Source: CAMLQK01 sp964654135
GTDB taxonomy: Bacteria; Patescibacteriota; Saccharimonadia; Saccharimonadales; UBA4665
Length of the DNA: 64,000 nt
NCBI GenBank assembly: GCA_964654135.1
Contig: CAZZHV010000001.1
Location: forward strand, 30,967-94,966
Direction of reading: 5' to 3'
The notes beneath the pieces are model-generated. The model was given only the letters and a program-made list of their open reading frames with translations. It was not told the origin of the DNA and did not search any database. Below, one piece after another: positions 43,187 through 52,368 of this stretch (positions are counted from its first letter, which is position 1; each line of letters opens with the position of its first letter). A program made the position numbers and the translations under genes.

Positions 43187-44485
43187 ATGTTAGATATCCA
43201 ATTTATCCGAGACAATCGCGAGCTGGTCGCCGAAAAGGCAGCTCAAAAGGGCTATCCTGTTGATGTTGACGCACTTCTTGCGGCAGACACCGAAAAACGC
43301 AAACTTGTAACTGATACCGAAAAACTACGCGCTGAGCGCAACACACTATCTGACAGCCTTAAAAAAGCAAAACCAACCCCAGAACAAATAGAACAGGGTA
43401 AGCAACTTAAAGAAAAGCTTGCTGCTCTCGAAGACAAACTCAAGCCTGTCGAAGAGGCCTACAACGCTTTGCTTAAGGCTGTACCTAACATGTCGCTCCA
43501 AGACGTGCCAGTTGGCGCCACCGAAGACGAAAACAAGCCCATTAAAACAGTGGGCGAGCCGACGAAGTTCGATTTTACTCCAAAACACGACTTTGAGCTC
43601 GGTGAGGCACTCGATCTTATCGACAAAGAACGTGCCGCCAAAATTGCCGGTAGCCGCTTTGCGTACCTCAAGGGCGATCTTGTCCGTTTGCAGTTTGCAA
43701 TTGTACAGTTTGTTATGACCGCTTTGGGCGACACAAAGCTTATTCAGAAATTAATCGACGAAAACAACCTGACTATTCCAGCTAAGCCATTTACACCGAT
43801 TTTGCCGCCAGCTGTGTTGCGTACTGCACCGTATGTGGCTTCTGCTCGTCTTAATGCCGAAGAAGTAACCTATAAAATTGAGCAGGATGATTTGTGGCTA
43901 AACGCCAGCGCCGAGCACACACTGTGTACTATGTACTGGAACGAAGTTTTGCCCGAAGACATGCTACCAATTCGTTATTTGGGCTACAGCACAAGCTTCC
44001 GCCGCGAGGCAGGCACCTATGGCAAGGACATGGAGGGTATTTTCCGTCTGCACCAATTCGACAAGCTGGAGATGGAAGTATTTTGTACTCCAGAGACAGG
44101 CCTTGAGGAACACAAGCTCCAGATTGCAATTCAGGAATATCTTGTGCAACAACTTGGTTTGCCATACCGTCTTATCCAGAAGTGTACCGCTGATATCGGT
44201 AAGCCTAACGCGAGCGGTTACGACATTGATTGTTGGTTCCCTGGACAACAACAGTATCGCGAAACGCATACCGCAGACTACATGACAGACTACCAGGCGC
44301 GCGACCTTAAGATTCGCGTTCGTCGTGGACAGGACAAGCTTGAATTAGTTCACACCAACGACGCAACTGCCTTCGCAATGAGCCGTATCCTGAAGTGCAT
44401 TATGGAAAACTACCAAACAGCAGAAGGCAAAATTATTGTCCCCGAAGTGCTTCGTCCTTACATGGGCGGGCAAGTTGAGATGTAA
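43187..44485 (+). CDS. serS: Seryl-tRNA synthetase
   Basis: The 432-residue class II enzyme has the N-terminal tRNA-binding coiled coil (residues ~30-100), motif 2 FRREAGTYGKDMEGIFRLHQFDKLEM and motif 3 region MSRILKCIMENYQTAEGKIIVPEVLRPYMGG. ATG follows AAAGGAATT. Expression is probably controlled by the Ser-codon leader upstream. Confidence 0.96.
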   Translation: MLDIQFIRDNRELVAEKAAQKGYPVDVDALLAADTEKRKLVTDTEKLRAERNTLSDSLKKAKPTPEQIEQGKQLKEKLAALEDKLKPVEEAYNALLKAVPNMSLQDVPVGATEDENKPIKTVGEPTKFDFTPKHDFELGEALDLIDKERAAKIAGSRFAYLKGDLVRLQFAIVQFVMTALGDTKLIQKLIDENNLTIPAKPFTPILPPAVLRTAPYVASARLNAEEVTYKIEQDDLWLNASAEHTLCTMYWNEVLPEDMLPIRYLGYSTSFRREAGTYGKDMEGIFRLHQFDKLEMEVFCTPETGLEEHKLQIAIQEYLVQQLGLPYRLIQKCTADIGKPNASGYDIDCWFPGQQQYRETHTADYMTDYQARDLKIRVRRGQDKLELVHTNDATAFAMSRILKCIMENYQTAEGKIIVPEVLRPYMGGQVEM

Positions 44486-44505
44486 ATCAAAAGGAGGGTT
44501 TTCTC

Positions 44506-44880
44506 ATGATTAAACAGCTCGAAATCACTGGCGTACACATGCAGGTGGGGGAAGACCTACGCAAATACGTTACTAAGAAAATAGGCCGCCTTGACCGTTA
44601 CATTCCACGGTCTAGCCGCGAGAGTGCGCACATTCAGGTTAAGCTCAAAGAAGCTAAAAAAGATGGCAAAAAGGAATGTATCTGCGAAGTAATTATGCAA
44701 TTACCTCACGAGAAGATTGCGATTACCGAAAGTACTATCAATACATTTGCTGCTGTTGATATTGCCGAAACTAAGCTACATCAGCGATTGGCGCGTTACA
44801 AAGACCTGCACGCTAATCCTCGTTTGCACCGACGAATGCTTGCTCGTTTAAAGCATCGTCCAAACCCTGAAGCGATATAA
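44506..44880 (+). CDS. hpf: Ribosome hibernation promoting factor (HPF/RaiA, short form)
   Basis: The 124-residue protein has the S30AE/HPF pattern: LEITGVHMQVGEDLRKYVTKKIGRLDRYIPR, basic middle helix, and AAVDIAETKLHQRLARYKD. It binds the 30S decoding area in stationary phase. No long C-terminal dimerisation domain. ATG follows AAGGAGGG. Confidence 0.93.
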   Translation: MIKQLEITGVHMQVGEDLRKYVTKKIGRLDRYIPRSSRESAHIQVKLKEAKKDGKKECICEVIMQLPHEKIAITESTINTFAAVDIAETKLHQRLARYKDLHANPRLHRRMLARLKHRPNPEAI

Positions 44881-44924
44881 ATAGTACAAAATTTGACACA
44901 TCCAAGACTTGAAGGTGGGGCCAT

Positions 44925-45032
44925 CTGGCGTTAACCTGAATAATAGTGAGAAACTGCTCGCCATATAGGGAGCAACAGGTTACAATGGATTAAAGTCTGT
45001 GAAACTCATAGGGAGAATATAAGAGTAATATC
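44925..45032 (+). promoter_or_regulatory. secA leader with nested inverted repeats
   Basis: AACCTG is inverted as CAGGTT about 40 nt later and encloses TGCTC...GGAGCA; GGTTACAAT within it may be a -10 box. ATG of secA follows TAGGGAGAATATAAGAG. Confidence 0.4.
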
Positions 45033-47642
45033 ATGAATACCGTTTTCAAGAAAATTCTGGGCGACCCTCAAGCCCGCACCGTCAAGCGCCTGAAGAAGCG
45101 TGTCCACGCCGTCAATAGCCTGGCTGATACTTACAAAAAAATGTCCGACAAGAAGTTGCAGGAGCAGACAAATGTGCTCAAGAAGCGCCTCAAGGACGAG
45201 TCACTCGACAAAATCTTACCAGAGGCTTTTGCGGTTGTTCGCGAGGCCGCAACTCGAACGCTTGGCCAACGCCACTTCGACGTTCAGCTGATTGGTGGTA
45301 TGGTTTTGCACGAAGGTAACGTATCCGAAATGCGTACCGGTGAAGGTAAAACTCTTGTGGCGACTGCGCCAGTTTACCTTAACGCTCTAACAGAAAAGGG
45401 TGTGCACGTTGTAACGGTTAACGACTATCTTGCACAACGTGATGCTGGCTGGATGGCTCAGGTGTATCACTTCTTGGGCCTTTCAACTGCCGTTATTGTT
45501 GCTGACAAATCATTTATTTATGATCCAGCATTTGTGAACGAAGAACACGAAGACGAGCGCATGAAGCACCTCAAGCCATGTACTCGTCAGGAGGCTTACG
45601 CTGCTGATGTTACCTATGGCACCAACAACGAATTTGGCTTTGACTACCTTCGTGACAACATGGTTCGTGAGACCGAACAACTTCGCCAGCGCGATTTGCA
45701 CTTTGCAATCGTCGACGAAGTGGACTCTATTCTTATCGACGAAGCTCGAACCCCTCTAATTATCTCTGCGCCTAGCGTAACGACCGGTTCTGCATACGCG
45801 CAGTTCTCCAAGGTTACGCGCCAGCTTAACAAAGAAGAGCACTACGAAACCGATGAAAAGCGTAAGACTGTAATTCTTACCGATGCGGGTGTCGAAAAAG
45901 TTCAGAAAATTCTTGGCGTCGACAATCTGTACGCAACCGAAAACATTCGTACTATTTACCACCTTGAGCAGGCGTTGCGCGCACAGGCTCTCTTTAAGCG
46001 TGACAAAGATTACGTTGTTACTAACGAAGGTGAAATCGTTATTGTCGACGAATTTACCGGTCGTTTGCTGGCTGGCCGTCGTTACAACGAGGGTCTCCAC
46101 CAGGCAATCGAGGCCAAAGAAGGTGTAGAAGTTCAACAAGAATCTATGACTTTGGCTACTATTTCTTTCCAGAACTACTTCCGTTTGTACGAGAAGTTGG
46201 CTGGTATGACCGGTACTGCCCAGACTGAGGCCGAAGAATTCCACCAAATTTATAAGCTCGAAGTGGTTGAGATCCCATCTAACCGTGTACCAGCTCGTAT
46301 CGACCGCCCAGACCGCATCTACAAGAACGAAGAAGCCAAATTTAAGGCAATCGTTCGCGAAGTACAGATGCTTCACCAAAAGGGTCAGCCAGTGCTTATC
46401 GGTACTGTTTCTATTGAGAAGAACGAACTTCTAAGTAACTTACTCGACAAGGCTAAAGTTCCACACCAGGTTTTGAACGCCAAGAACAACGAACGCGAAG
46501 CCAAGATTGTGGCGCATGCCGGTGAAACTGGCGCAGTAACATTGGCAACTAACATTGCCGGTCGTGGTACTGACATTGTTCTCGGTAAGGATATTAAGGA
46601 GCTCGGCGGTCTATTCGTGCTTGGTTCCGAACGCCACGAGTCTCGTCGTATCGACAACCAGCTTCGCGGTCGCTCAGGTCGCCAAGGTGACCCTGGTGTT
46701 ACGCAGTTCTTCGTAAGTACCGAAGACGATCTTATGCGTATTTTTGGTGGCGACCGTATTGCTAACCTTATGGGTCGCCTAAAGGTAGACGACGAAACTC
46801 CTATCGAAAACCGTCTGATTTCTCGTTCACTCGAAGGTGCTCAGAAGAAAGTGGAGGGTTTCCACTTTGACCAGCGTAAAAACGTAGTTCAGTATGACGA
46901 CGTTATGAACCGTCACCGTAAGGCAACGTACGCTATGCGCAAGGAAATTTTGCGCTCTGAGGACATTAGTAAGCGCGTTAAGACCTTAATTGAAGAAGAA
47001 GCCGCATTAATGGCTAGCTCGCCATTGCTTACAACCGAAGAGTTCGAAGATATCGTAAAGAGTGTTTTCCCATTCGACGAGGCAACTCTCGACCGTCTGT
47101 TCGACAGTCCAGCTGACAAATTTGGCGATGCTCTTAAAACTGCTACAACTGAACTCTACCAAGGCCGGGAAACAGCCTTTACGACAGAGATTATGCGTAA
47201 AGTTGAACGCGATATTTACCTACAGATTCTCGATAACCTTTGGATGCAACACCTTGAGAACATGGACCACTTGCGTGAAGGTATTCACTGGATGGCTGTT
47301 GGCCAGCGCGACCCATTGGTTGAATATCGTCGTCAAGCACAGCTTGTCTTTGACGAAATGCAGGCGGAACTTCGCTCACAAGTTGTTCGTACACTCTTCC
47401 ATGCACAGCCAGTAGATCTTAACGACCTTCAGGCTCCAACTGAGACCGAGTTGACACGTGCTGCTCGCCAATCAATTAGTAACGCTAATCGTATTATCGA
47501 TGCAGATGCTGAATTTGAGGAAGCGGATTTCGCAAAAGCGAAGAAGGCCGAAGCCAGCAAGAAAACGGCTGCACCAACAGAGCGCAAGAAAGTGCGCAAA
47601 GCTGAGCGCCAACGCAAAACAAAAGCACGTAAGCGCAAATAG
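45033..47642 (+). CDS. secA: Preprotein translocase ATPase SecA
   Basis: The 869-residue motor has Walker A MRTGEGKTLVATAP, DEAD-type VDEVDSILIDEARTPLI, the preprotein cross-linking domain, NIAGRGTDIVLG and QLRGRSGRQGDPG in NBD2, and the helical scaffold domain. The C-terminus is a Lys/Arg/Ala-rich tail without the zinc-binding Cys cluster that binds SecB, consistent with the lack of SecB in this lineage. Confidence 0.97.
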   Translation: MNTVFKKILGDPQARTVKRLKKRVHAVNSLADTYKKMSDKKLQEQTNVLKKRLKDESLDKILPEAFAVVREAATRTLGQRHFDVQLIGGMVLHEGNVSEMRTGEGKTLVATAPVYLNALTEKGVHVVTVNDYLAQRDAGWMAQVYHFLGLSTAVIVADKSFIYDPAFVNEEHEDERMKHLKPCTRQEAYAADVTYGTNNEFGFDYLRDNMVRETEQLRQRDLHFAIVDEVDSILIDEARTPLIISAPSVTTGSAYAQFSKVTRQLNKEEHYETDEKRKTVILTDAGVEKVQKILGVDNLYATENIRTIYHLEQALRAQALFKRDKDYVVTNEGEIVIVDEFTGRLLAGRRYNEGLHQAIEAKEGVEVQQESMTLATISFQNYFRLYEKLAGMTGTAQTEAEEFHQIYKLEVVEIPSNRVPARIDRPDRIYKNEEAKFKAIVREVQMLHQKGQPVLIGTVSIEKNELLSNLLDKAKVPHQVLNAKNNEREAKIVAHAGETGAVTLATNIAGRGTDIVLGKDIKELGGLFVLGSERHESRRIDNQLRGRSGRQGDPGVTQFFVSTEDDLMRIFGGDRIANLMGRLKVDDETPIENRLISRSLEGAQKKVEGFHFDQRKNVVQYDDVMNRHRKATYAMRKEILRSEDISKRVKTLIEEEAALMASSPLLTTEEFEDIVKSVFPFDEATLDRLFDSPADKFGDALKTATTELYQGRETAFTTEIMRKVERDIYLQILDNLWMQHLENMDHLREGIHWMAVGQRDPLVEYRRQAQLVFDEMQAELRSQVVRTLFHAQPVDLNDLQAPTETELTRAARQSISNANRIIDADAEFEEADFAKAKKAEASKKTAAPTERKKVRKAERQRKTKARKRK

Positions 47643-47670
47643 CGCACATCCTGAAGGGTATTTAAAAAAC

Positions 47671-48960
47671 ATGAAGCATACTGTTACTGAGGTGAGCCTC
47701 GAAAATGGCGCAAAGGGACTCCTCATTCACGTTCCTAACGCAAGTGTAATGAGCTTTGAACTCAATTTTCGGGCAGGTGAATACCTTGTCGAAGGCAACA
47801 AATGGGAAGCACCGCACCTTATGGAACATATTTTGCTTGGTGCCAACAAAGAATACCCAAAAGCACGCTTATTCCAGGCCGAAATTGAGAAAAACGGTGC
47901 GTACAGTAACGCTTCAACCGGCGTCTACGATATTACATACGAGGCTGAATGTGCTGACTTTGAATGGGAGCGCATCCTTAATCTTATGATCTTAGCGATT
48001 GCTAAGCCACTTTTCCTCGAAGAAGAATTTAAGGCAGAGTTTGGTAACGTACGCGAAGAGCTCTCGGCACGCTCTAACAACCATTTCCGTCATCTTAGCT
48101 TGGCATTGCGCGAGCATTACGGATTTATGGCCAAGACAGATCAAGAACGCCTTAAGCTTATGGATAATGTTACGCTTCAGGACGTCCGCGAACATTACGA
48201 ACGCACTCACACGACACGCAACTTGCGCTTTGTGATTGCTGGCAACTTTACGCCGAAGCGCCGTGAAGCTGCAATCGCTGCAATGGAAGCAATTACTCTC
48301 AACAAGGGAGCACGTCGCTTGGCGCTTCCTGATGAGCGTCCTGTACGCCGAACTGAACCGGTATATATTCATAACAAGACCGTCAAGAACCTCTATTTTT
48401 ATCTCGATAGTTTTATGAACCGTCGCATGTCTGACGACGAAACGGATGCGCTTGGTCTGGTGAACACTATGCTCACCGAAACATTGTATTCCAAAATGCT
48501 TGGCACGGCTCGTGAGCGCGGTTTGGTGTATGGAATGAGCTCTGGCTATGGCCAGACAAAGCACAGTAGTAACTGGTGGTTTGGTGCCCAGGTCTCACAA
48601 AAAAATGCCCCTGAACTTTTCGAAATTATGACCTCAGAACTCGACAAGGTATTTAAGGGCGAGATCGACACGGCAGACATCGAAGCTGCCAAAGCATACA
48701 GCATTGGTCGTTTCCAGCGTAGCGCTCAGACCGTAGGCGGCACAGCTGCCGGCTATAGTGGTCGCTACTTCTTTGATGAGATTATTGACGACTATTATCA
48801 GGTGCCACAGCGAATCAAAGCCGTAACCAAATCTTCTATTGTTGATATTTCACGCCAGCTTTTTGCAGACAACGTTTGGGGCTTAGGTGTGTTGAGCAAC
48901 TGCGAAGAGCAATTTGCGCTTGATTTACAGCAACAAGTTTCGCCGCTCTGGCCAAAATAG
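47671..48960 (+). CDS. M16 family metallopeptidase
   Basis: The 429-residue protein has the inverted zinc motif HLMEH (HxxEH) at about residue 47, a downstream acidic ligand region (FKAEFGNVREE), and the C-terminal M16 half with RGLVYGMSSGYGQ. This is the size of single-chain processing-peptidase-like M16 enzymes. No signal peptide is visible. It starts 28 nt after secA, so it may be co-transcribed. Confidence 0.92.
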   Translation: MKHTVTEVSLENGAKGLLIHVPNASVMSFELNFRAGEYLVEGNKWEAPHLMEHILLGANKEYPKARLFQAEIEKNGAYSNASTGVYDITYEAECADFEWERILNLMILAIAKPLFLEEEFKAEFGNVREELSARSNNHFRHLSLALREHYGFMAKTDQERLKLMDNVTLQDVREHYERTHTTRNLRFVIAGNFTPKRREAAIAAMEAITLNKGARRLALPDERPVRRTEPVYIHNKTVKNLYFYLDSFMNRRMSDDETDALGLVNTMLTETLYSKMLGTARERGLVYGMSSGYGQTKHSSNWWFGAQVSQKNAPELFEIMTSELDKVFKGEIDTADIEAAKAYSIGRFQRSAQTVGGTAAGYSGRYFFDEIIDDYYQVPQRIKAVTKSSIVDISRQLFADNVWGLGVLSNCEEQFALDLQQQVSPLWPK

Positions 48961-48967
48961 TTCGAGC

Positions 48968-48998
48968 CATGTTCCAGGTAACAGATTACTGTTGCCTA
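48968..48998 (+). terminator. Possible terminator after the M16 gene
   Basis: AGGTAACAG-atta-CTGTTgCCT hairpin followed by AAAA, not T; weak as a classical terminator. Confidence 0.35.
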
Positions 48999-49028
48999 AA
49001 AGATAGCTCGATCAGTTGTATAAGCTGA

Positions 49029-50415
49029 CCGGCTAGGGAAGGCGACTATTGTCGCGTACTGTCCCTAGCCGGCGCTCCTTAGCGTGTAGACGTTACGCGG
49101 TCAGAGGCTTGAACGTGACCACGTACAGATCGAGAGCGATGCCGAAGCCGTGTTGCGGCCTATAGAGAACTTCCTCTCCTTGTTTGGGCAGGTACGTACC
49201 GGAGCGCTGAACATATCGAATGTCTTTGCCTCGGAACGACACATGGATGTATGCCCGGATTTTGCCTTGCCACTCTTCCAGGGCAGTCTTGCCGCTATGC
49301 CAGCCACTCTCGTAGAGCGCATGCTGGAAGCAGCTGAGAACCTGCTTGGTCCACTTGCCCCCCGACTCCTTGATGCGCTTGTAGTAGTGCATCCGGTAGT
49401 CATCGACGAATGTGTCGTCTGCCATGTGGGCGCGTACCGCGGTCCTGAGCTTGTGGATGATGCCTGTCCTGAGTGCTTCGTCGATCTGGTTGTCCAGCGG
49501 CTTGCGCTCAGCTGTGGCAACAACGGGTTCCGGGCCGGTCTCTGTTTTGGGCTCGATCGCTGGGCTCTTGCTGCTGACCGGCCGTTGTGTTGCGCTCGCG
49601 GCTCGGAGGCTTTCCAGGTTGAGCCTTTTGCCGTGCACCTCAGAGTAGTTCTCGAGCGCCTTTTCGATGATATATCGAACGGCATGCTTTCCGAGAACAC
49701 TTTCCAGGTACGGCGCGAATGCAACCTGCTTGGCGGTGCTTTTTTCCAGCGCCAGCTTGGGCACATGACTGAGGCACGCCAGCGCCAGGTTGAACGTACC
49801 GGAGTCGTTGAGGATGCTCCATTCTCGGGAGGTGTCCCACATTTCTTGTGGACGACGAGTTGCCAGGTAAGTCACGTACCGTCCCCGGTCCATGAACAAG
49901 GTACTTGTCGATGCCAGTAGGTACGTGATCTCGGCGCGAGTCGAGTGTGACAGACCGCCAAAGACTGCGTAGCGCGACCAGTTGAGCTTTTTCGGGCCCC
50001 ACTTGGGAACGGTGCTGAGTGCAAAGCCGTCGCGTACATCCTCCGGGATGAACGTCTCGAACAAGCACGAACACACGACCTCGCTGATGTGCGGGTTGTA
50101 CTCATTGTGCACAGTGAACATTTCCACTGGGTTTTGCGTCACACACACAAGCCTGTTGAATGCCTCCGGGTTCGGGTCGGCCTTTTTGCTGCGCATCCAA
50201 TCGAGACCGACGGAACGCCGACTGCCAAGTCGGGCGATGTATTCCGTGTCGATTGCTGCGCGGAGCAGTCGATTGAACGCGTACGTTTCGAACTCTGCGT
50301 CTTGTGCACGTTCAAACTGTGCGTCGAGCGCAGCCCGAAGCATCAGTTCGTCGTCGACGAATTCCAGCACGAGAGACTCCCTCTGTGTTGTACTACACTG
50401 TGATGCTAAGGAACG
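49029..50415 (-). repeat. Cassette H 3' hairpin and end repeats
   Basis: CCGGCTAGGGA (49029-49039) is perfectly inverted at 49062-49072 around CGAC-tatt-GTCG (49043-49054). CGCTCCTTAGCGT (49073-49085) matches the leader sequence CGTTCCTTAGCAT on the opposite strand (50403-50415). A second, looser pair (GATAGCT..ATC.GTT.TATA) lies outside it, at 49002 and about 50473. Confidence 0.65.
49093..50370 (-). CDS. GC-rich cassette H gene, shares domains with I and J
   Basis: The 425-residue soluble protein has GC-biased codons. GTG at 50370 follows GAGGGAG with a 7-nt gap. Residues about 50-140 (SVGLDWMRS, NPVEMFTVHNEYNPH, VPKWGPKKLNWSRYAVFGGLS) align with cassette J (CVGLEWMHR, NPTEFFLQFSEYNPL, LRHGPNSKRWTWYPTEYGISS). 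The last ~100 residues (LYESGWHSG, IRYVQRSGTYLPKQGEEVLY, VVTFKPL) match the C-termini of I and J. A Pro/Ser-rich linker separates the halves. No known family recognised. Confidence 0.75.
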   Translation of the reverse strand: MLEFVDDELMLRAALDAQFERAQDAEFETYAFNRLLRAAIDTEYIARLGSRRSVGLDWMRSKKADPNPEAFNRLVCVTQNPVEMFTVHNEYNPHISEVVCSCLFETFIPEDVRDGFALSTVPKWGPKKLNWSRYAVFGGLSHSTRAEITYLLASTSTLFMDRGRYVTYLATRRPQEMWDTSREWSILNDSGTFNLALACLSHVPKLALEKSTAKQVAFAPYLESVLGKHAVRYIIEKALENYSEVHGKRLNLESLRAASATQRPVSSKSPAIEPKTETGPEPVVATAERKPLDNQIDEALRTGIIHKLRTAVRAHMADDTFVDDYRMHYYKRIKESGGKWTKQVLSCFQHALYESGWHSGKTALEEWQGKIRAYIHVSFRGKDIRYVQRSGTYLPKQGEEVLYRPQHGFGIALDLYVVTFKPLTA

Positions 50416-50507
50416 TATCACGGAGTGCAGCGCGTCTCCTGCGATGAACCTATAGTATATAACAGATAGCTATCAGAGAAAAAGAGCCGTACGTCGTTAC
50501 ATTACGG

Positions 50508-50519
50508 TATACTTAAAGT
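50508..50519 (+). promoter_or_regulatory. -10 box of leaderless prfB
   Basis: TATACT (50508-50513) lies 6 nt before the prfB ATG. Confidence 0.5.
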
Positions 50520-51608
50520 ATGGATCAACTTTTGCAGGGCGTGCGTGATATGCAGGCAGAGCTCGATGAGGCTTTTGAAAAGCTCAAGATTGATGCCCTT
50601 GACTCACAGAACAGAGATTACAAAAAACAAATGGCCGAGCCGCATTTCTGGCAAGATACCCAGAAGGCTCAAGAGATAGCACAAACTCAGGCTCGACTCG
50701 AGAAACGTATTATGCCATGGCTAGAACTTCGTGCTCTCGTTGGGGATATCATAGAGCTGGCTTCACTCAATGACGAAACAATGGAAGAAGAGTTAGCATC
50801 ACAACTCGATACGGCAGTAAGTAAGTTTGCGGCGCTCAAAGAAGAACTCAAATTTTCGGGCCCCTACGATAGCCACAATGTTATCGTGAGTATCTATGCT
50901 GGGGCAGGGGGCACCGATGCCCAGGACTGGGCGCAAATGCTTGAGCGCATGTATATTCGCTGGGCTGAATCTCATGATATGTCTATCAAAATTGTCGATG
51001 AATCTGCTGGTGACGAAGCAGGAATTAAGAGCGCTACTATCGAAATTACCGGTACTTTTGCATATGGACGTCTGAGTGGTGAACACGGTGTGCATCGTCT
51101 TGTTCGTTTAAGCCCGTTTAACGCTGAATCGCGCGAAACAAGTTTTGCCAAAGTTGATATTCTTCCAATGGTCGACCAGCCAGATGAGCTTGCAATTGAT
51201 GAAAAAGATCTTCGTATTGATGTATATCGTAGCGGTGGTCATGGCGGCCAGTCGGTTAACACGACGGACTCAGCAGTTCGTATTACCCATATACCAACTG
51301 GTATTACCGTTGCGATTCAGAACGAACGCAGCCAGCTACAAAACCGTGAAACTGCACTGACTATTTTGCGCTCGCGCTTGGCGCAACTGCAAATGGAACA
51401 GCATCAGAAACATCTCGATAAACTCAAGGGGCCAAATCAATCTGCAGAGTGGGGAAACCAAATTCGCAGTTACGTGCTACATCCTTATAAACAAGTCAAA
51501 GACTTGCGTAGCCGCTACGAGACAAGCGATATTCAAGGAGTTCTGGACGGTAATCTTGATCCGCTAATCGATGCTTACCTCGAGTACACCCTTGGCCTAA
51601 ATTCGTAA
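50520..51608 (+). CDS. prfB: Peptide chain release factor 2
   Basis: The 362-residue RF2 has the GGQ loop SGGHGGQSVNTTDSAVR and the SPF tripeptide in VRLSPFNAESR that reads UGA/UAA. The frame is continuous from the ATG, without the in-frame UGA and programmed +1 shift near codon 25 found in many bacteria. Its presence with TGA-terminated genes shows the standard code is used here. Confidence 0.95.
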   Translation: MDQLLQGVRDMQAELDEAFEKLKIDALDSQNRDYKKQMAEPHFWQDTQKAQEIAQTQARLEKRIMPWLELRALVGDIIELASLNDETMEEELASQLDTAVSKFAALKEELKFSGPYDSHNVIVSIYAGAGGTDAQDWAQMLERMYIRWAESHDMSIKIVDESAGDEAGIKSATIEITGTFAYGRLSGEHGVHRLVRLSPFNAESRETSFAKVDILPMVDQPDELAIDEKDLRIDVYRSGGHGGQSVNTTDSAVRITHIPTGITVAIQNERSQLQNRETALTILRSRLAQLQMEQHQKHLDKLKGPNQSAEWGNQIRSYVLHPYKQVKDLRSRYETSDIQGVLDGNLDPLIDAYLEYTLGLNS

Positions 51609-51661
51609 AAAATTGACGAAAGTTGTATAATATACATACCTCAAAAGGAGGTACTTTTACC

Positions 51662-52351
51662 ATGATTTCCCAAGAATTTCCCATCGATCCGCTTGAGCCA
51701 GAAGTTGCACCAGATACATATCCAGCCACTGAAGACCTTGCAGAGTTGCCGCCGCATCCACTGGTAGAAAAAATCGGCGATATTGCCTTGCAGTATAATG
51801 ATTGGGCCGAACGTCGTCCGTATGCGGCAACCGCACTCGAGACAGCCGCTATTTTTGCTGGTCGCTATGCAATACGCGAAGCAGGTGCACGTGCTGGACT
51901 GAACTTGGGCAACGCGCTTACAACTAATGATAAAGCAGCTGAGGAAGCGCTGAAGCGTCCGGTACTCTACGGCGGCATTCAAATACTCGCAGCTCCTGTG
52001 ATCGAAGAGTTCGGCTCGCGAGTTATTCCTGGCAAGATAGCTGATGCTCAACAGGCAAAAGGCCGTACTCGACTAGCTGGAGGCATCCGTCACGGAGTTG
52101 ATGTAGCTTTCGCCGCCTGGCATGCTGGTGTGGTTGTGCCAGAGATCAAAGAAGATAGCCTAAAACCTTCTTTCCACTTACGAAAAGAGGATGAGAACCT
52201 CTCATTGCCTGTTAGCCAGTATATCGCTGGCCGTAATTTACGTCGCATATACGAGAAGCGTGGCTATGGCCCAGCAGTTTTCTCACATATGCTAAACAAC
52301 GCCATAAATGCTGGCGTTGGCTATTTTAAATACCGTAGGACAAAGAAATAA
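51662..52351 (+). CDS. CPBP-like metalloprotease homologue, weakly hydrophobic
   Basis: The 229-residue protein starts after AAAAGGAGG. It has the three CPBP motifs in order: APVIEEFGSRV (EExxxR), DVAFAAWHAG (FxxxH) and FSHMLNNAIN (HxxxN). The segments around them are less hydrophobic than in the CPBP protein at 24604, so membrane insertion is uncertain. The N-terminus is acidic and Pro-rich, similar in style to the products at 17194 and 54519. Confidence 0.6.
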   Translation: MISQEFPIDPLEPEVAPDTYPATEDLAELPPHPLVEKIGDIALQYNDWAERRPYAATALETAAIFAGRYAIREAGARAGLNLGNALTTNDKAAEEALKRPVLYGGIQILAAPVIEEFGSRVIPGKIADAQQAKGRTRLAGGIRHGVDVAFAAWHAGVVVPEIKEDSLKPSFHLRKEDENLSLPVSQYIAGRNLRRIYEKRGYGPAVFSHMLNNAINAGVGYFKYRRTKK

Positions 52352-52368
52352 TTATTTGAGTGTGCTGA

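Noticed and set aside
50520..50620. Programmed +1 frameshift in prfB
   Set aside because: The reading frame is continuous from ATG 50520 with no in-frame TGA near codon 25.
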